DNA of 64,000 nucleotides from Pseudomonadota bacterium (lineage in GTDB: Bacteria; Pseudomonadota; Gammaproteobacteria; Burkholderiales; Methylophilaceae). The stretch covers positions 58,715 to 122,714 of the forward strand of contig JAKQIT010000165.1 in NCBI GenBank assembly GCA_029556915.1, read 5' to 3'. The position numbers were made by a program, and so were the translations under genes. Under the pieces are notes generated by a model. It did no database searches. It saw only the letters and a program-made list of their open reading frames with translations, and was not told the DNA's origin. Positions 37,968 to 46,387 of this stretch are shown here, piece after piece. Each line of letters starts with the position of its first letter. Positions within the stretch are counted from its first letter, which is position 1.

Positions 37968-38228
37968 TTAAGCAGTAGCAATAATGCTAACAGTATGGCG
38001 CTTTAGCGCACCTTTCACCGCAAAAGCCACTTTACCATCTACTTTTGCATATAAAGTGTGGTCTTTACCCATGCCGACATTTTCACCAGCGTGCATTTTA
38101 GTGCCGCGTTGACGAACGATGATGCTACCAGCTGAAACTACCGTTTCGCCAAATGCTTTTACGCCTAAACGTTGTGAGTGTGAATCGCGACCGTTACGTG
38201 AACTACCGCCTGCTTTCTTGTGTGCCAT
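37968..38228 (-). CDS. rpmA: 50S ribosomal protein L27
   Basis: 86 residues, [20 protein letters not shown] and [20 protein letters not shown]; full length, and the N-terminus lies near the peptidyl-transferase centre. The start follows directly without the cleavable leader found in Firmicutes. It follows rplU by 33 bases. Confidence 0.99.
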   Translation of the reverse strand: MAHKKAGGSSRNGRDSHSQRLGVKAFGETVVSAGSIIVRQRGTKMHAGENVGMGKDHTLYAKVDGKVAFAVKGALKRHTVSIIATA

Positions 38229-38261
38229 GTTGCTTTTCCTTTACTTAACTTTTATAAGTAC

Positions 38262-38879
38262 TTATTTAACTTTGCCGCCATCAAGCGCATCTTGCAAAGC
38301 TTTTAATTCATCCATTTTGCCATCACGCGCTAAAGCCGCTTGTTGTGGCCATGTGTCTGGTTTGTGCGTGCTGTAGCGTGAACCCGCTTTTGCCAAAATA
38401 GCCGCAATCGCTTCTACTTTAGCATTTGCCAAGTCAGCAAATGTCACGATACCGTCAGCAATCAACAGCTCAGCGATTTTTGGGCCAATGCCTTCAACAA
38501 TCGTTAAATCATCTTTTTTTGCTTTTGCAGCAGGCTTAGCAGTTGCTGGGTTTGCCGCTGCAACTGATTTACCACCAATATCATTAATCAAAATCTCTGT
38601 ATAACTTTGACGATGACCTTGTGTTTTACGGTAATGTTTACGACGGCGGAATTTGAAAATCATCACTTTGTCGCCACGACCGTGTGAAACAACAGTTGCA
38701 TTCACTGTTGCACCTTTAATAATAGGAGCACCAATCGTTGTGGTTTCGCCATCTGACAACACTAAAACTTGGTCTAGGGCAACTTTGCCACCGACTTCAA
38801 CTTCTAGCTTTTCAACTTTTAATCTTTCGCCTGCTACTACGCGGTATTGTTTGCCGCCTGTTTTAATTACTGCATACAT
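38262..38879 (-). CDS. rplU: 50S ribosomal protein L21 fused to a helix-hairpin-helix domain
   Basis: A 205-residue protein. Residues 1-103 are a complete L21 ([40 protein letters not shown]). An Ala/Lys linker at about 104-122 leads to a helix-hairpin-helix-like domain ([60 protein letters not shown]). The stop is in frame with no frameshift, so this is a real double-length protein; normal L21 is about 103 residues. Such a domain could bind nucleic acid at the ribosome surface, but its role is unknown. Confidence 0.96.
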   Translation of the reverse strand: MYAVIKTGGKQYRVVAGERLKVEKLEVEVGGKVALDQVLVLSDGETTTIGAPIIKGATVNATVVSHGRGDKVMIFKFRRRKHYRKTQGHRQSYTEILINDIGGKSVAAANPATAKPAAKAKKDDLTIVEGIGPKIAELLIADGIVTFADLANAKVEAIAAILAKAGSRYSTHKPDTWPQQAALARDGKMDELKALQDALDGGKVK

Positions 38880-39066
38880 GATTGAGCCTTAAAGTATCGC
38901 TTTTCTAAAGAACTCGGCATTATACGCAAATTCATGCACAAAGCAAATCATAAATCAATGCATTACACAAAATTTATCTACCCAGCGCATAAGGCTAAAT
39001 ACTCGGTATAAGCCTGTGTTAAAATGCCTGCAATTTTTATCGGTCAAATCGTACAGGTATAGCCCC

Positions 39067-40050
39067 GTGACTTCGAGTAGCAATCAGCTTCATCTTATCC
39101 AAACCCCCGTTGCTGGTGACATGCTAGCGGTAAACGCCGTGATTGCAAAATCACTTCACTCTGAAGTAACCCTAGTGAACCAAGTTGCCAACTATATTAT
39201 TAACAGTGGTGGCAAACGCTTGCGCCCCATGCTGGTATTACTTTCCGCTGGCTTGTTTGGCCCCATCAAACCTGAGCACCACCAACTGGCAGCCGTGGTT
39301 GAGTTTATCCACACAGCCACCTTGTTGCATGATGATGTAGTGGACGAATCTGCAAAACGCCGTGGCAAAAATACCGCCAATGCACTATTTGGCAATGCCG
39401 CCAGCGTGCTGGTAGGTGATTTTGTATATTCTCGTGCTTTTCAGATGATGGTCAGCGTGCAAAACATGCGTGTCATGGAAGTGCTCAGCAACGCTACCAA
39501 CGTGATTGCCGAAGGTGAAGTTCTGCAACTATTAAATGTACACAATGTGGACATGACAGACGAAAATTATTTACAAGTTATTCAATATAAAACCGCTAAG
39601 CTATTTGAAGCTGCCGCAAAGCTTGGCGCAATTATTGGTAACGCTTCCGCTGAAGATGAAAAAGCATTGAGTTTATATGGCATGCATATTGGCACGGCCT
39701 TTCAGTTGATTGATGACGTGCTAGATTTAAGTGGCAACGTATTGGATATTGGTAAAAACTTGGGTGATGACCTTAACGAAGGCAAGCCGACGCTACCTTT
39801 GCTTTATGCAATGCAGCACGGCAATGTCGTAGAATCGGCAGCTATTAAGCACGCCATTAAACATGGCGGCTTAGATGACTTCTCCACGATTCTGAACGCA
39901 GTGCAACGCACCGGCGCATTGCAGCATGTGCGCACGATTGCCGAGCAAGAAGCCGCATCAGCCCGCACTGTGATTGCGCACTTACCCGAATCCACCTTTA
40001 AAACAGCTTTAATCACCTTAACTGATTTTTCTGTGAGTCGTAGCTTTTAA
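39067..40050 (+). CDS. ispB: Polyprenyl diphosphate synthase (octaprenyl type) IspB
   Basis: A 327-residue trans-isoprenyl diphosphate synthase. The first Asp-rich motif is in TATLLHDDVVDESAKRRGKN, and the second in AFQLIDDVLDLSGN followed by GKNLGDDLNEGKPTLPLLYA. GGKRLRPMLVLL is the substrate-binding region. It makes the side chain of ubiquinone. The start is GTG at 39067 with AGGT nine bases ahead; a longer frame lacks conservation. It is divergent from rplU-rpmA, the usual arrangement. Confidence 0.96.
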   Translation: MTSSSNQLHLIQTPVAGDMLAVNAVIAKSLHSEVTLVNQVANYIINSGGKRLRPMLVLLSAGLFGPIKPEHHQLAAVVEFIHTATLLHDDVVDESAKRRGKNTANALFGNAASVLVGDFVYSRAFQMMVSVQNMRVMEVLSNATNVIAEGEVLQLLNVHNVDMTDENYLQVIQYKTAKLFEAAAKLGAIIGNASAEDEKALSLYGMHIGTAFQLIDDVLDLSGNVLDIGKNLGDDLNEGKPTLPLLYAMQHGNVVESAAIKHAIKHGGLDDFSTILNAVQRTGALQHVRTIAEQEAASARTVIAHLPESTFKTALITLTDFSVSRSF

Positions 40051-40087
40051 TCTCACAATAAGCAATAGAGAGGGAGCGTAAAAAATT

Positions 40088-41047
40088 TTGAATAAAATAT
40101 GTGCGCTTTTGATGTTAATTGCTAGCTTTCAGGCTACGGCAGCCCAAGCGGATGCAGCCCAAAAGGAAGAGGTCAAAGTAGGCATTTACATCACCAACCT
40201 TTACGACTTTAATCTGGCCGATGGTAGCTATGTGGCTGAATTTTGGACCTGGAGCTTACATAGCAACGACAACCTCAATTTTAAAGATTCCCAAGAAGTC
40301 ATTAAGTCTAAAAAAACCATTTGCTCAAACTTTGCTACACAAAAAAAATTGACCGTAAATTGGGAGCAAAAAAAGTGCACCGCAACTATTTTGCAAGATT
40401 GGGACGTGCGTAACTTTCCATTTGATAAGCAGCAACTCACCATCAACCTTGAAGAAACGATGCTGGACTCAAATGCGCTAAACTATATCGCGGACATCCA
40501 AAACTCCAAAGTGAGCAATCAATTAAAGATGGAAAATTGGATAGTGGATGCATTTACCATCAGTGCTAAAAATGCGAATTACGACACCACGTATGGCGAC
40601 CCCGAGTTACAAGGCTCAAGTAGCTACCCAAGCATACAAGCTGACATCAGCCTAACCAGAACTTATTCGTGGACGACATTTATTAAGTTGGTCACAGGGC
40701 TATATGTCGCTTTTATGATTGCTTTAATGGTATTTAGAATTAAACCAGCCGATTCTGACAGCCGCGTAGAGTTGGCAGTGGGTGGTTTATTTGCGGCAGT
40801 GGGCAACAAATATATTGTTGAAAACATTGTCCCCACCACAACCCAAAACACCATGATTGATAGCATCCATAATGTCACTTTTGGTGCTATTTTGCTTATC
40901 GTGGTAATGGTAATTTATATTTCTGGGCAATATTTTGAAAATCGCAAAGTCAAAGCGCTACGCTTAGATAAGCTCGCTTTTTGGGGAATTTTAGTAGGCT
41001 ACATCACCATCAATTTCGCGCTCGTTTTAAAAGCACTTTCAAGCTAA
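40088..41047 (+). CDS. Prokaryotic pentameric ligand-gated ion channel (Cys-loop receptor homologue)
   Basis: A 319-residue protein. A signal peptide (ICALLMLIASFQATAAQA) is followed by a beta-rich extracellular domain with the Cys-loop family hallmark DVRNFPFDKQQLTINLEE near residues 107-124. The two loop cysteines are absent, as in GLIC and ELIC. Four membrane helices follow: about 197-215 (TFIKLVTGLYVAFMIALMVF), 220-240, 258-280 (TFGAILLIVVMVIYISGQYF) and 290-315. The start is TTG with GGGAG 11 bases upstream. Known prokaryotic members are gated by protons or small amines. It follows ispB by 37 bases but has no obvious functional link. Confidence 0.85.
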   Translation: MNKICALLMLIASFQATAAQADAAQKEEVKVGIYITNLYDFNLADGSYVAEFWTWSLHSNDNLNFKDSQEVIKSKKTICSNFATQKKLTVNWEQKKCTATILQDWDVRNFPFDKQQLTINLEETMLDSNALNYIADIQNSKVSNQLKMENWIVDAFTISAKNANYDTTYGDPELQGSSSYPSIQADISLTRTYSWTTFIKLVTGLYVAFMIALMVFRIKPADSDSRVELAVGGLFAAVGNKYIVENIVPTTTQNTMIDSIHNVTFGAILLIVVMVIYISGQYFENRKVKALRLDKLAFWGILVGYITINFALVLKALSS

Positions 41048-41052
41048 ATTTC

Positions 41053-41122
41053 ACGCATCTTCCTAACACCTGCTCTGGAAGCCTTATTCTATGCGGCTTT
41101 CAGAGGCATAAAAATCTCTCGG
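41053..41122 (+). repeat. 3'-UTR hairpin element, copy D
   Basis: The pieces CTCTGGAAGCC and GGCTTTCAGAG, then GCATAAAAATCTCTCGG. It starts five bases after the channel gene stop. The terminal T-run is lost (CAAAAATAAAG follows), so the terminator half is probably inactive. It lies just upstream of the B12 riboswitch promoter. Confidence 0.75.
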
Positions 41123-41178
41123 CAAAAATAAAGCCACTATTTTTGCAAAAATCACACGCATTCTTTAAGATTAAAAGC

Positions 41179-41184
41179 TATAAT
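41179..41184 (+). promoter_or_regulatory. Probable -10 element of the riboswitch transcript
   Basis: A perfect TATAAT ends 12 bases before the first conserved bases of the cobalamin riboswitch. No good -35 is seen 16-18 bases upstream. Confidence 0.6.
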
Positions 41185-41196
41185 GCGCACATGTTG

Positions 41197-41560
41197 TTAG
41201 GTGCCTTGTTTGTGTTCTTACAAACGAGGTGAAACTGGGAAATAGGTGCATTTTGTCTCTGATAAAAAATAATGCCTATGCTGCCCCCGCAACGGTAAGT
41301 GAGCTTACTTGCAATACAGCCACTGAGATAAGATTTTTTTAAATCTTCTTGGGAAGGCGCAAGTTAAGATGAAGTGGCGAGCAAACAAAACGCAAGGCGC
41401 GTAGCGCACAGCATGCGAAGACAGTACGCATAGTACGGCAAGCATGCGAGCACTACAGCAACACCGCGATTTGATTGTGCAGACCTTCATCACTCACAAG
41501 CCCGGAGACCGGCCTCGCAACTAAATAGTTGAAAATACCGCGGGGTGACGGTGTATAAAA
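41197..41560 (+). ncRNA. Cobalamin (B12) riboswitch
   Basis: The conserved core elements appear in order: GGTGCC and GGTGAAACTGGGAA, then GCTGCCCCCGCAACGGTAA, GCCACTG, TGGGAAGGCGC, and the B12 box CAAGCCCGGAGACCGGCC, followed by CGCGGGGTGACGG in the expression platform. It lies about 100 bases ahead of the btuB start, as usual for B12 uptake genes. Between GGGAAGGCGC and the B12 box there is about 110 extra bases held by the complementary pair GATGAAG/CTTCATC (see the next entry). Binding of adenosylcobalamin should repress translation of btuB. Confidence 0.93.
41375..41484. repeat. Long palindromic element family 2, copy 3, inside the B12 riboswitch
   Basis: Flanked by GATGAAG and CTTCATC, which pair with each other. 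The inside (GCAAGGCGCGTAGCGC, GACAGTACGCATAGTACGG, GCATGCGAG) resembles the palindromic element at 26170-26313 (GCAAGGCGC, GATAGTACGAAGTGTAC) and that at 25415-25500. Positioned in a peripheral stem, so the conserved riboswitch core is kept intact. Confidence 0.65.
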
Positions 41561-41658
41561 CGTTCGGTATTTTTACTGCGTTTTTTTCATTTTTCCTCCC
41601 TAGTATTTTTGTTGATAAATTCACATGCGGGGTCGCGTGTGCCATCAAGGAAAATTTT

Positions 41659-43485
41659 GTGAAAAAAACCACCCTTTCCAGCCTCATTGCGCTGGTACTT
41701 TGCTCTCCCGTTTACGCTGCTGACACGATAGATTTGAAAGACATGGTCGTCACCGCCTCTCGCACACCACAAGCCCGCGAAAGTACGATTGCTGATGTGA
41801 CCGTGATTGATAACGAAGAAATTCAGCGTGCCGGGCAATCTACTTTAGTTGAAGTGTTATCTCGCCAAGCGGGTATCGAAATGAGCAGTAGCGGTGGCGC
41901 AGGCACGGTTTCTGGTATTTTCATACGCGGCACCAATGCCAGCCATGTGGTGGTGTTGATTGATGGTATGCGCGTGGATTCTGCCACGCTAGGTTCTACC
42001 GCTTTTGAAAACTTGCCAATTGGTCAAATTGATAGAATTGAAATTTTACGCGGACCTGCCTCTACGCTTTACGGGCAAGATGCGATTGGCGGCGTGATTC
42101 AAATTTTCACCAAAAAAGGCGACGGCGCACCAAAATTAAATGCCAGTTTAGGGTACGGCACTTACAACACCAAACGTGCCAATGCAGGCGTGCGCGGCAG
42201 TGCCGTCGATACACGTTTCGCACTGAATGTATCCAGTCTTGATACGAACAGTTTTTCCGCCATTGATACCAAAAATAAAGACTACAACGATAAAGATGCT
42301 TATCGTAATTTGGCTTTTTCTGGAAATTTGTCTCACCAAATTGAAGCCGGACATGAAGTCGGCTTACAGTTTTTACACAGTGACGGACGCGTACATTTTG
42401 ATAACCCCTTTAATGGCTCTAACTTTGATAGCAAAGCTGACTCAAAACAATACAGTTTTGCAGTGTTTAGCCACAATCAATTTACCGACTTATGGCTTTC
42501 AAAAGTGCGTATTGGCGAAGGTGCGGATGAAAGCCGCACGTATGATGAATTTAGCGTAAAAGGTGGCGATTTATTCAAAACCAGACAATTTCAACTTAGT
42601 TGGCAAAACGACTTTAAGCTACCCGTAGGCACACTCACCTTGCTTTATGACAACTTAAACCAAAAGGTAAAATCAACTGTTAACTTTACCGAGAATGAAC
42701 GCGAAAACGATGGTTTTGTGGCCAGTTATTTGCTTAATGGCGATGCGCATTCCTTGCAACTAAGCGCACGCCACGATAACAACTCGCAATTTGGCAGCCA
42801 CAACACTGGCAGCATAGGCTACGGGTTTAAATTTAACCCAAGCTGGCGCGCCACCGCCAGCATAGGCACAGCTTTTAAAGCGCCAACTTTTAACGATTTA
42901 TACTATCCATTTTTTGGCAACCCGAATTTATCACCTGAAAAATCGCGCAATGTAGAGGCCAGCTTGCGTTATCAGGCAGACAACACATCGGCATCAGCGA
43001 CAATTTTTCACCATAAAATCCGCGACCTAATTGGCTATGACGATGCCTTTAACGTCATGAATGTAAACAAAGCGCGCATCAACGGCCTGAGCTTAAGCGC
43101 AAGTCAGCAATTGGGTGATTTACATCTGGGCGGCAGCGTAGATATTCAATCGCCTGAAGATGAGAAATCTGGCAATCTATTGGTGCGCCGTGCAAATCGG
43201 CATGCCAATTTAAACGCTAACTACCAAATGGCAGATTGGCGGTTTGGGGCTGAAGCTACCGCCTCGTCTGTACGTTATAACAACGCGAGCAATACTGCAA
43301 AATTAAGTGGCTACGCGCTAATCAATGCCACGGTAAATTACCAGTTTGCAAAAGATTGGTCAGTACAGGCGCGCGCCAACAACATACTCGATAAAGAATA
43401 TGCTTTGGGACTGGATTTTGGTGGTGAGCCTTACAACACTTCAGGCGCTAATTTATTTATCAACATTCGCTATCAACCTGAGTAA
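41659..43485 (+). CDS. btuB: TonB-dependent cobalamin receptor BtuB
   Basis: A 608-residue outer-membrane receptor. The signal peptide is in KKTTLSSLIALVLCSPVYAA, a TonB box is in DMVVTASRTPQARE, the plug domain has STLVEVLSRQAGIEMSSSGG and GPASTLYGQDAIGGVIQIF, and the barrel ends INIRYQPE. This size (about 600) and plug agree with BtuB. I chose GTG 41659, which has AAGGA 5-10 bases before; the longer frame begins inside the riboswitch. The riboswitch in front fixes the ligand as a corrinoid with good confidence. It is the first gene of btuB-btuM-btuR-cobU. Confidence 0.93.
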   Translation: MKKTTLSSLIALVLCSPVYAADTIDLKDMVVTASRTPQARESTIADVTVIDNEEIQRAGQSTLVEVLSRQAGIEMSSSGGAGTVSGIFIRGTNASHVVVLIDGMRVDSATLGSTAFENLPIGQIDRIEILRGPASTLYGQDAIGGVIQIFTKKGDGAPKLNASLGYGTYNTKRANAGVRGSAVDTRFALNVSSLDTNSFSAIDTKNKDYNDKDAYRNLAFSGNLSHQIEAGHEVGLQFLHSDGRVHFDNPFNGSNFDSKADSKQYSFAVFSHNQFTDLWLSKVRIGEGADESRTYDEFSVKGGDLFKTRQFQLSWQNDFKLPVGTLTLLYDNLNQKVKSTVNFTENERENDGFVASYLLNGDAHSLQLSARHDNNSQFGSHNTGSIGYGFKFNPSWRATASIGTAFKAPTFNDLYYPFFGNPNLSPEKSRNVEASLRYQADNTSASATIFHHKIRDLIGYDDAFNVMNVNKARINGLSLSASQQLGDLHLGGSVDIQSPEDEKSGNLLVRRANRHANLNANYQMADWRFGAEATASSVRYNNASNTAKLSGYALINATVNYQFAKDWSVQARANNILDKEYALGLDFGGEPYNTSGANLFINIRYQPE

Positions 43486-43573
43486 TTTGGCTTTTGACAT
43501 TAAATGATGACTAAAAATGGTATTATTTCATTTTAAATAAAAGCGCTAGAATAAGTCTTTTACGGAGAACAAC

Positions 43574-44152
43574 ATGCAACAATCAGCACAACAACCTTAT
43601 GCAAAACCACTCATGATTGCCGCTGTCGTGGCGTTTATCATGCTCCTCACGCGTGGTAGCCACGTGCTCACGCATGTATCTTTGCCGGATGCGAGTTTGG
43701 CGCTTTTTTTAGTGGGTGGCATGTTGCTACGCAAAATTAACTGGTTTGTGTTCTTTACCGTGTTAGCTACACTCATTGATTTCGGGGCCGCCAGCGCAGA
43801 TAGCTATTTTGCTTTTTGCTTAACCGCTGGTTATTGGGGCATGCTGCCAACCTACGCCGTGATGTGGTTGGCGGGCATGTGGCTTGGCCGCCAAAGTAAC
43901 CGTTTGGATGCGCTAAAGTTCACCTTGGCGAGTGTTATTTCCACCTTTTTGGCGTTTGTCATTTCCACCCAAACGTATTATTTGTTTTCTGGCCGCTTCC
44001 CTAATACTGGCATTTTAGAAACCATACAATACGGTTGGAACTACCTACCAAGCCACATGGGTTACACCGCGATGTATTTAGTCGCGTTTTGGGCAGCCGC
44101 TAAAGCATTGCCAAAACTTGGCATAATTGTGAACACTGCTGCCGCAGCTTAA
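43574..44152 (+). CDS. btuM: Solitary vitamin B12 transporter BtuM
   Basis: A 192-residue inner-membrane protein with about six helices (PLMIAAVVAFIMLLTRG, SLALFLVGGMLL, WFVFFTVLATLIDFGAA, TAGYWGMLPTYAVMWLAG, TLASVISTFLAFVISTQTYY, TAMYLVAFWAAAKA). It has a single Cys, Cys82, in AFCLTAGYWGMLP, matching the corrinoid-decyanating Cys of betaproteobacterial BtuM (ECF S-component type working without its own ATPase module). The position right after btuB fits: BtuB brings B12 into the periplasm and BtuM carries it inward. No BtuCDF genes are seen. A terminator follows. Confidence 0.78.
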   Translation: MQQSAQQPYAKPLMIAAVVAFIMLLTRGSHVLTHVSLPDASLALFLVGGMLLRKINWFVFFTVLATLIDFGAASADSYFAFCLTAGYWGMLPTYAVMWLAGMWLGRQSNRLDALKFTLASVISTFLAFVISTQTYYLFSGRFPNTGILETIQYGWNYLPSHMGYTAMYLVAFWAAAKALPKLGIIVNTAAAA

Positions 44153-44170
44153 TTTTTATTAACTAATATC

Positions 44171-44207
44171 AAGCCGCGTTGGTGAGTCACTAGCGCGGTT
44201 TTTTTAT
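44171..44207 (+). terminator. Intrinsic terminator or attenuator after btuM
   Basis: CCGCGTTGG / CTAGCGCGG (two G-T pairs) followed by TTTTTTT, 30 bases after btuM and 14 before btuR. It would separate btuB-btuM from the salvage genes, or lower their expression. Confidence 0.75.
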
Positions 44208-44221
44208 TTAGAATATCCAAG

Positions 44222-44824
44222 ATGACAGACGACAAAAACACCAAACATACCGCACGTATGCAGCGCAAAAAAGCGCATATTGACCAAACGATAGCCCAAG
44301 CCGACCAGGAAAAAGGTTTGCTATTAGTGCTCACCGGCAATGGTAAAGGCAAAAGCTCTTCTGCTTTTGGCATGGTGGCGCGCGCGCTGGGTTACGGCAT
44401 GAAGGCAGGCGTGGCGCAATTTATCAAAGGCCGCAGCGATACGGGAGAAGAGGCTTTTTTCTCCAAACAAGCCAATGTGCAATGGCACGTGCTGGGCGAA
44501 GGCTTTACATGGGATACGCAAGATCGTGAACGCGACACCAAAACCGCGCAAGCAGGTTGGAAAATTGCCAAACAAATGTTGCAAAACCCAGAAATTGGCC
44601 TTGTAGTGCTAGACGAGCTCACCTACACATTGAGTTACGGTTATTTGGACACTGCTCAAGTGTTGGCCGACATCGCTGCCCGACCATCCATGCAGCATGT
44701 GGTGGTCACCGGCCGCGCCGCGCCGCAAACGTTGATTGATTTGGCTGATACCGTGAGCGAAGTCATGGACATCAAACATGCCTACCGTGCAGGCGTTAAA
44801 GCACAGCCTGGCGTTGATTATTAA
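44222..44824 (+). CDS. btuR: Corrinoid adenosyltransferase (BtuR/CobO)
   Basis: A 200-residue enzyme that transfers the 5'-deoxyadenosyl group from ATP to cob(I)alamin or cobinamide. The P-loop is in LTGNGKGKSSSAFG, with GVAQFIKGRSDTGEE, WHVLGEGFTWDTQDRERD and VVLDELTYTLSYGYLD. The C-terminal DIKHAYRAGVKAQPGVDY is the family end. The starting ATG at 44222 is supported by the family length. It lies four bases before cobU. Confidence 0.97.
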   Translation: MTDDKNTKHTARMQRKKAHIDQTIAQADQEKGLLLVLTGNGKGKSSSAFGMVARALGYGMKAGVAQFIKGRSDTGEEAFFSKQANVQWHVLGEGFTWDTQDRERDTKTAQAGWKIAKQMLQNPEIGLVVLDELTYTLSYGYLDTAQVLADIAARPSMQHVVVTGRAAPQTLIDLADTVSEVMDIKHAYRAGVKAQPGVDY

Positions 44825-44827
44825 GTC

Positions 44828-45355
44828 ATGCCGATTCATCTGATTCTTGGCGGCGCACGCTCAGGCAAAAGCGCTTATGCTGAAAAACTCGCCATCGCAA
44901 CTGCGCAACCCGTCACTTATATTGCCACCGCGCAAATTTACGATGCCGAATTTGGCAACCGCGTGGCGCACCACAAAGCGCGTCGCCCCAGCGATTGGCG
45001 CACAATTGAGCAACCGTTTAACTTGGGTGCCACTTTACTCAACACTGCCAAACCAGACCCATGCATTATTATAGACTGCCTGACACTTTGGCTTGCACAA
45101 TGCATTTGCCCTGATTGTGAGCGCCCACCAACATTCGATTGGCCAACCGAACGCCAAGCCCTGCTCGACGCGCTAGCAAAGCTTGCAGGCACGGTCATTA
45201 TTGTGAGTAACGAAGTGGGCATGGGCATTGTGCCGCTAGGTGAAATCAACCGCCAATTTCAAGATGAACAAGGCCGCCTCAACCAAGCAGTGGCGCAATT
45301 GGCAGACCAAGTAACTTTTATTGCCGCTGGGCTGCCGCTTAAACTGAAAGGATAA
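44828..45355 (+). CDS. cobU: Adenosylcobinamide kinase / guanylyltransferase CobU
   Basis: A 175-residue bifunctional enzyme that phosphorylates adenosylcobinamide and adds GMP, the step before ring-base attachment. The P-loop GGARSGKS is at residues 8-15, with ATAQIYDAEFGNRVAHHKAR, IIDCLTLWLAQC, IVSNEVGMGIVPLGEINRQF and VTFIAAGLPLKL. CobT/CobS are not in the window. With BtuR it completes salvage of incoming corrinoids. Confidence 0.96.
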   Translation: MPIHLILGGARSGKSAYAEKLAIATAQPVTYIATAQIYDAEFGNRVAHHKARRPSDWRTIEQPFNLGATLLNTAKPDPCIIIDCLTLWLAQCICPDCERPPTFDWPTERQALLDALAKLAGTVIIVSNEVGMGIVPLGEINRQFQDEQGRLNQAVAQLADQVTFIAAGLPLKLKG

Positions 45356-45357
45356 TC

Positions 45358-45579
45358 ATGCAAATCAACACGTTTGAACTCAAAAACGAATTTATCGCCC
45401 TATGCGATTTACTCAAAATTGAAGGTATTGCTGACAGCGGCGGCCAAGGCAAAGCGTTTGTTGCCGAAGGTTTGGTGACGGTAGATGGCGAAATTGAACT
45501 ACGCAAAACTGCCAAAATTCGCGCTGGGCAAGTGGTGGAATGTATGGGAAGTACCATTAAAATCATTGCCCAAAAATAA
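45358..45579 (+). CDS. ybcJ: S4-domain RNA-binding protein, YbcJ family
   Basis: A 73-residue protein with a full S4-like fold: FIALCDLLKIEGIADSGGQG, KAFVAEGLVTVDGEIELRKT, AKIRAGQVVECMGSTIKIIA. Members bind RNA; the target is unknown. It starts two bases after cobU, so it shares that transcript though it has no known link to B12. Repeat copy E follows and may end the transcript. Confidence 0.85.
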   Translation: MQINTFELKNEFIALCDLLKIEGIADSGGQGKAFVAEGLVTVDGEIELRKTAKIRAGQVVECMGSTIKIIAQK

Positions 45580-45616
45580 CTATAATTCATTATAAATTCA
45601 GCCAATTTTCACACAA

Positions 45617-45679
45617 ATCATTTCACCTGCCCGCTAATCCAGTCTGCATGCGGGTTGCAGACGTATAATTTTCTCTCGG
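45617..45679 (+). repeat. 3'-UTR hairpin element, copy E
   Basis: Reads ATCATTTCACC, then CGCTAATCCAGTCTGCATGC and GGGTTGCAGACG, then AATTTTCTCTCGG. The stem arms have drifted compared with copies C and G, so this is the weakest copy. It is 37 bases after the YbcJ gene and has the same transcript sense. Confidence 0.65.
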
Positions 45680-45814
45680 ACAAGTTTTACTCAATATCAC
45701 TTTTAATTATATTCAATATTGTGCCGGTGAAGTGTAGGCAAAAATACGCGTTACCTTGGCAAGTTGCACCAAAACATAGCCGTTGCAAATTGATTTTAGA
45801 TTAGAATATTTAGC

Positions 45815-46246
45815 ATGAAAAACATCGCGCGCATTTTATTGAGTGGCCGCCAAGAGTTGCTCGGCGCAGGTGATTTGCCACAACTGTGCCGATTAGCCAG
45901 CAAACTGCGGGGCGCTAGTGCTTTGATTTGCGTGGCTTCTTTTTTAGTCGCGCTTGCTGTAATCATCGGCTATCGCGCAATGCCGTTTACGCTGGTTCCG
46001 CCAACAATGGGGATTTTATTCGGTATATTTGTTTTATCGGCGATGTCGGCCTCGCGTTTTGGCAGGCTGACCGACGCTAAAAAGAATATTGAATACGCTA
46101 ATCGCATTGGTCACATGGTCAGCATCAACCCGTTTTGCGCTGAATACGAGCAGACCGTCTTGCAGCAACATCGGCCTTTTACCAGATTAGACTTAGACGA
46201 ACTTGGGGCGATTCATATCAACACTTGGCCGCAAGTTAAAAAGTAA
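45815..46246 (+). CDS. Hypothetical membrane protein with two helices
   Basis: A 143-residue protein with helices at about 34-53 (GASALICVASFLVALAVIIG) and 59-80 (FTLVPPTMGILFGIFVLSAM) and a cytoplasmic-looking C-terminal half (ASRFGRLTDAKKNIEYANRI, ending HINTWPQVKK). No family is recognised. No strong ribosome site is visible ahead of the ATG. It could be a real small gene. Confidence 0.55.
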   Translation: MKNIARILLSGRQELLGAGDLPQLCRLASKLRGASALICVASFLVALAVIIGYRAMPFTLVPPTMGILFGIFVLSAMSASRFGRLTDAKKNIEYANRIGHMVSINPFCAEYEQTVLQQHRPFTRLDLDELGAIHINTWPQVKK

Positions 46247-46387
46247 ATTACTGGCCTCCAAAATTGATTTTTTGTACTTGCAAAACTGCATATTCCAGCG
46301 TTTAATTCAGCTTGGCAATGTCGAATCGGCAGACCCTTTTTTTCGCACTAAACCCTAAGAACACAATCTTTTTTCACTTTGCACAAT

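Noticed and set aside
41545-41658. An N-terminal extension of btuB
   Set aside because: It starts inside the riboswitch expression platform and gives a signal peptide in the wrong place; the GTG at 41659 with AAGGA is better.
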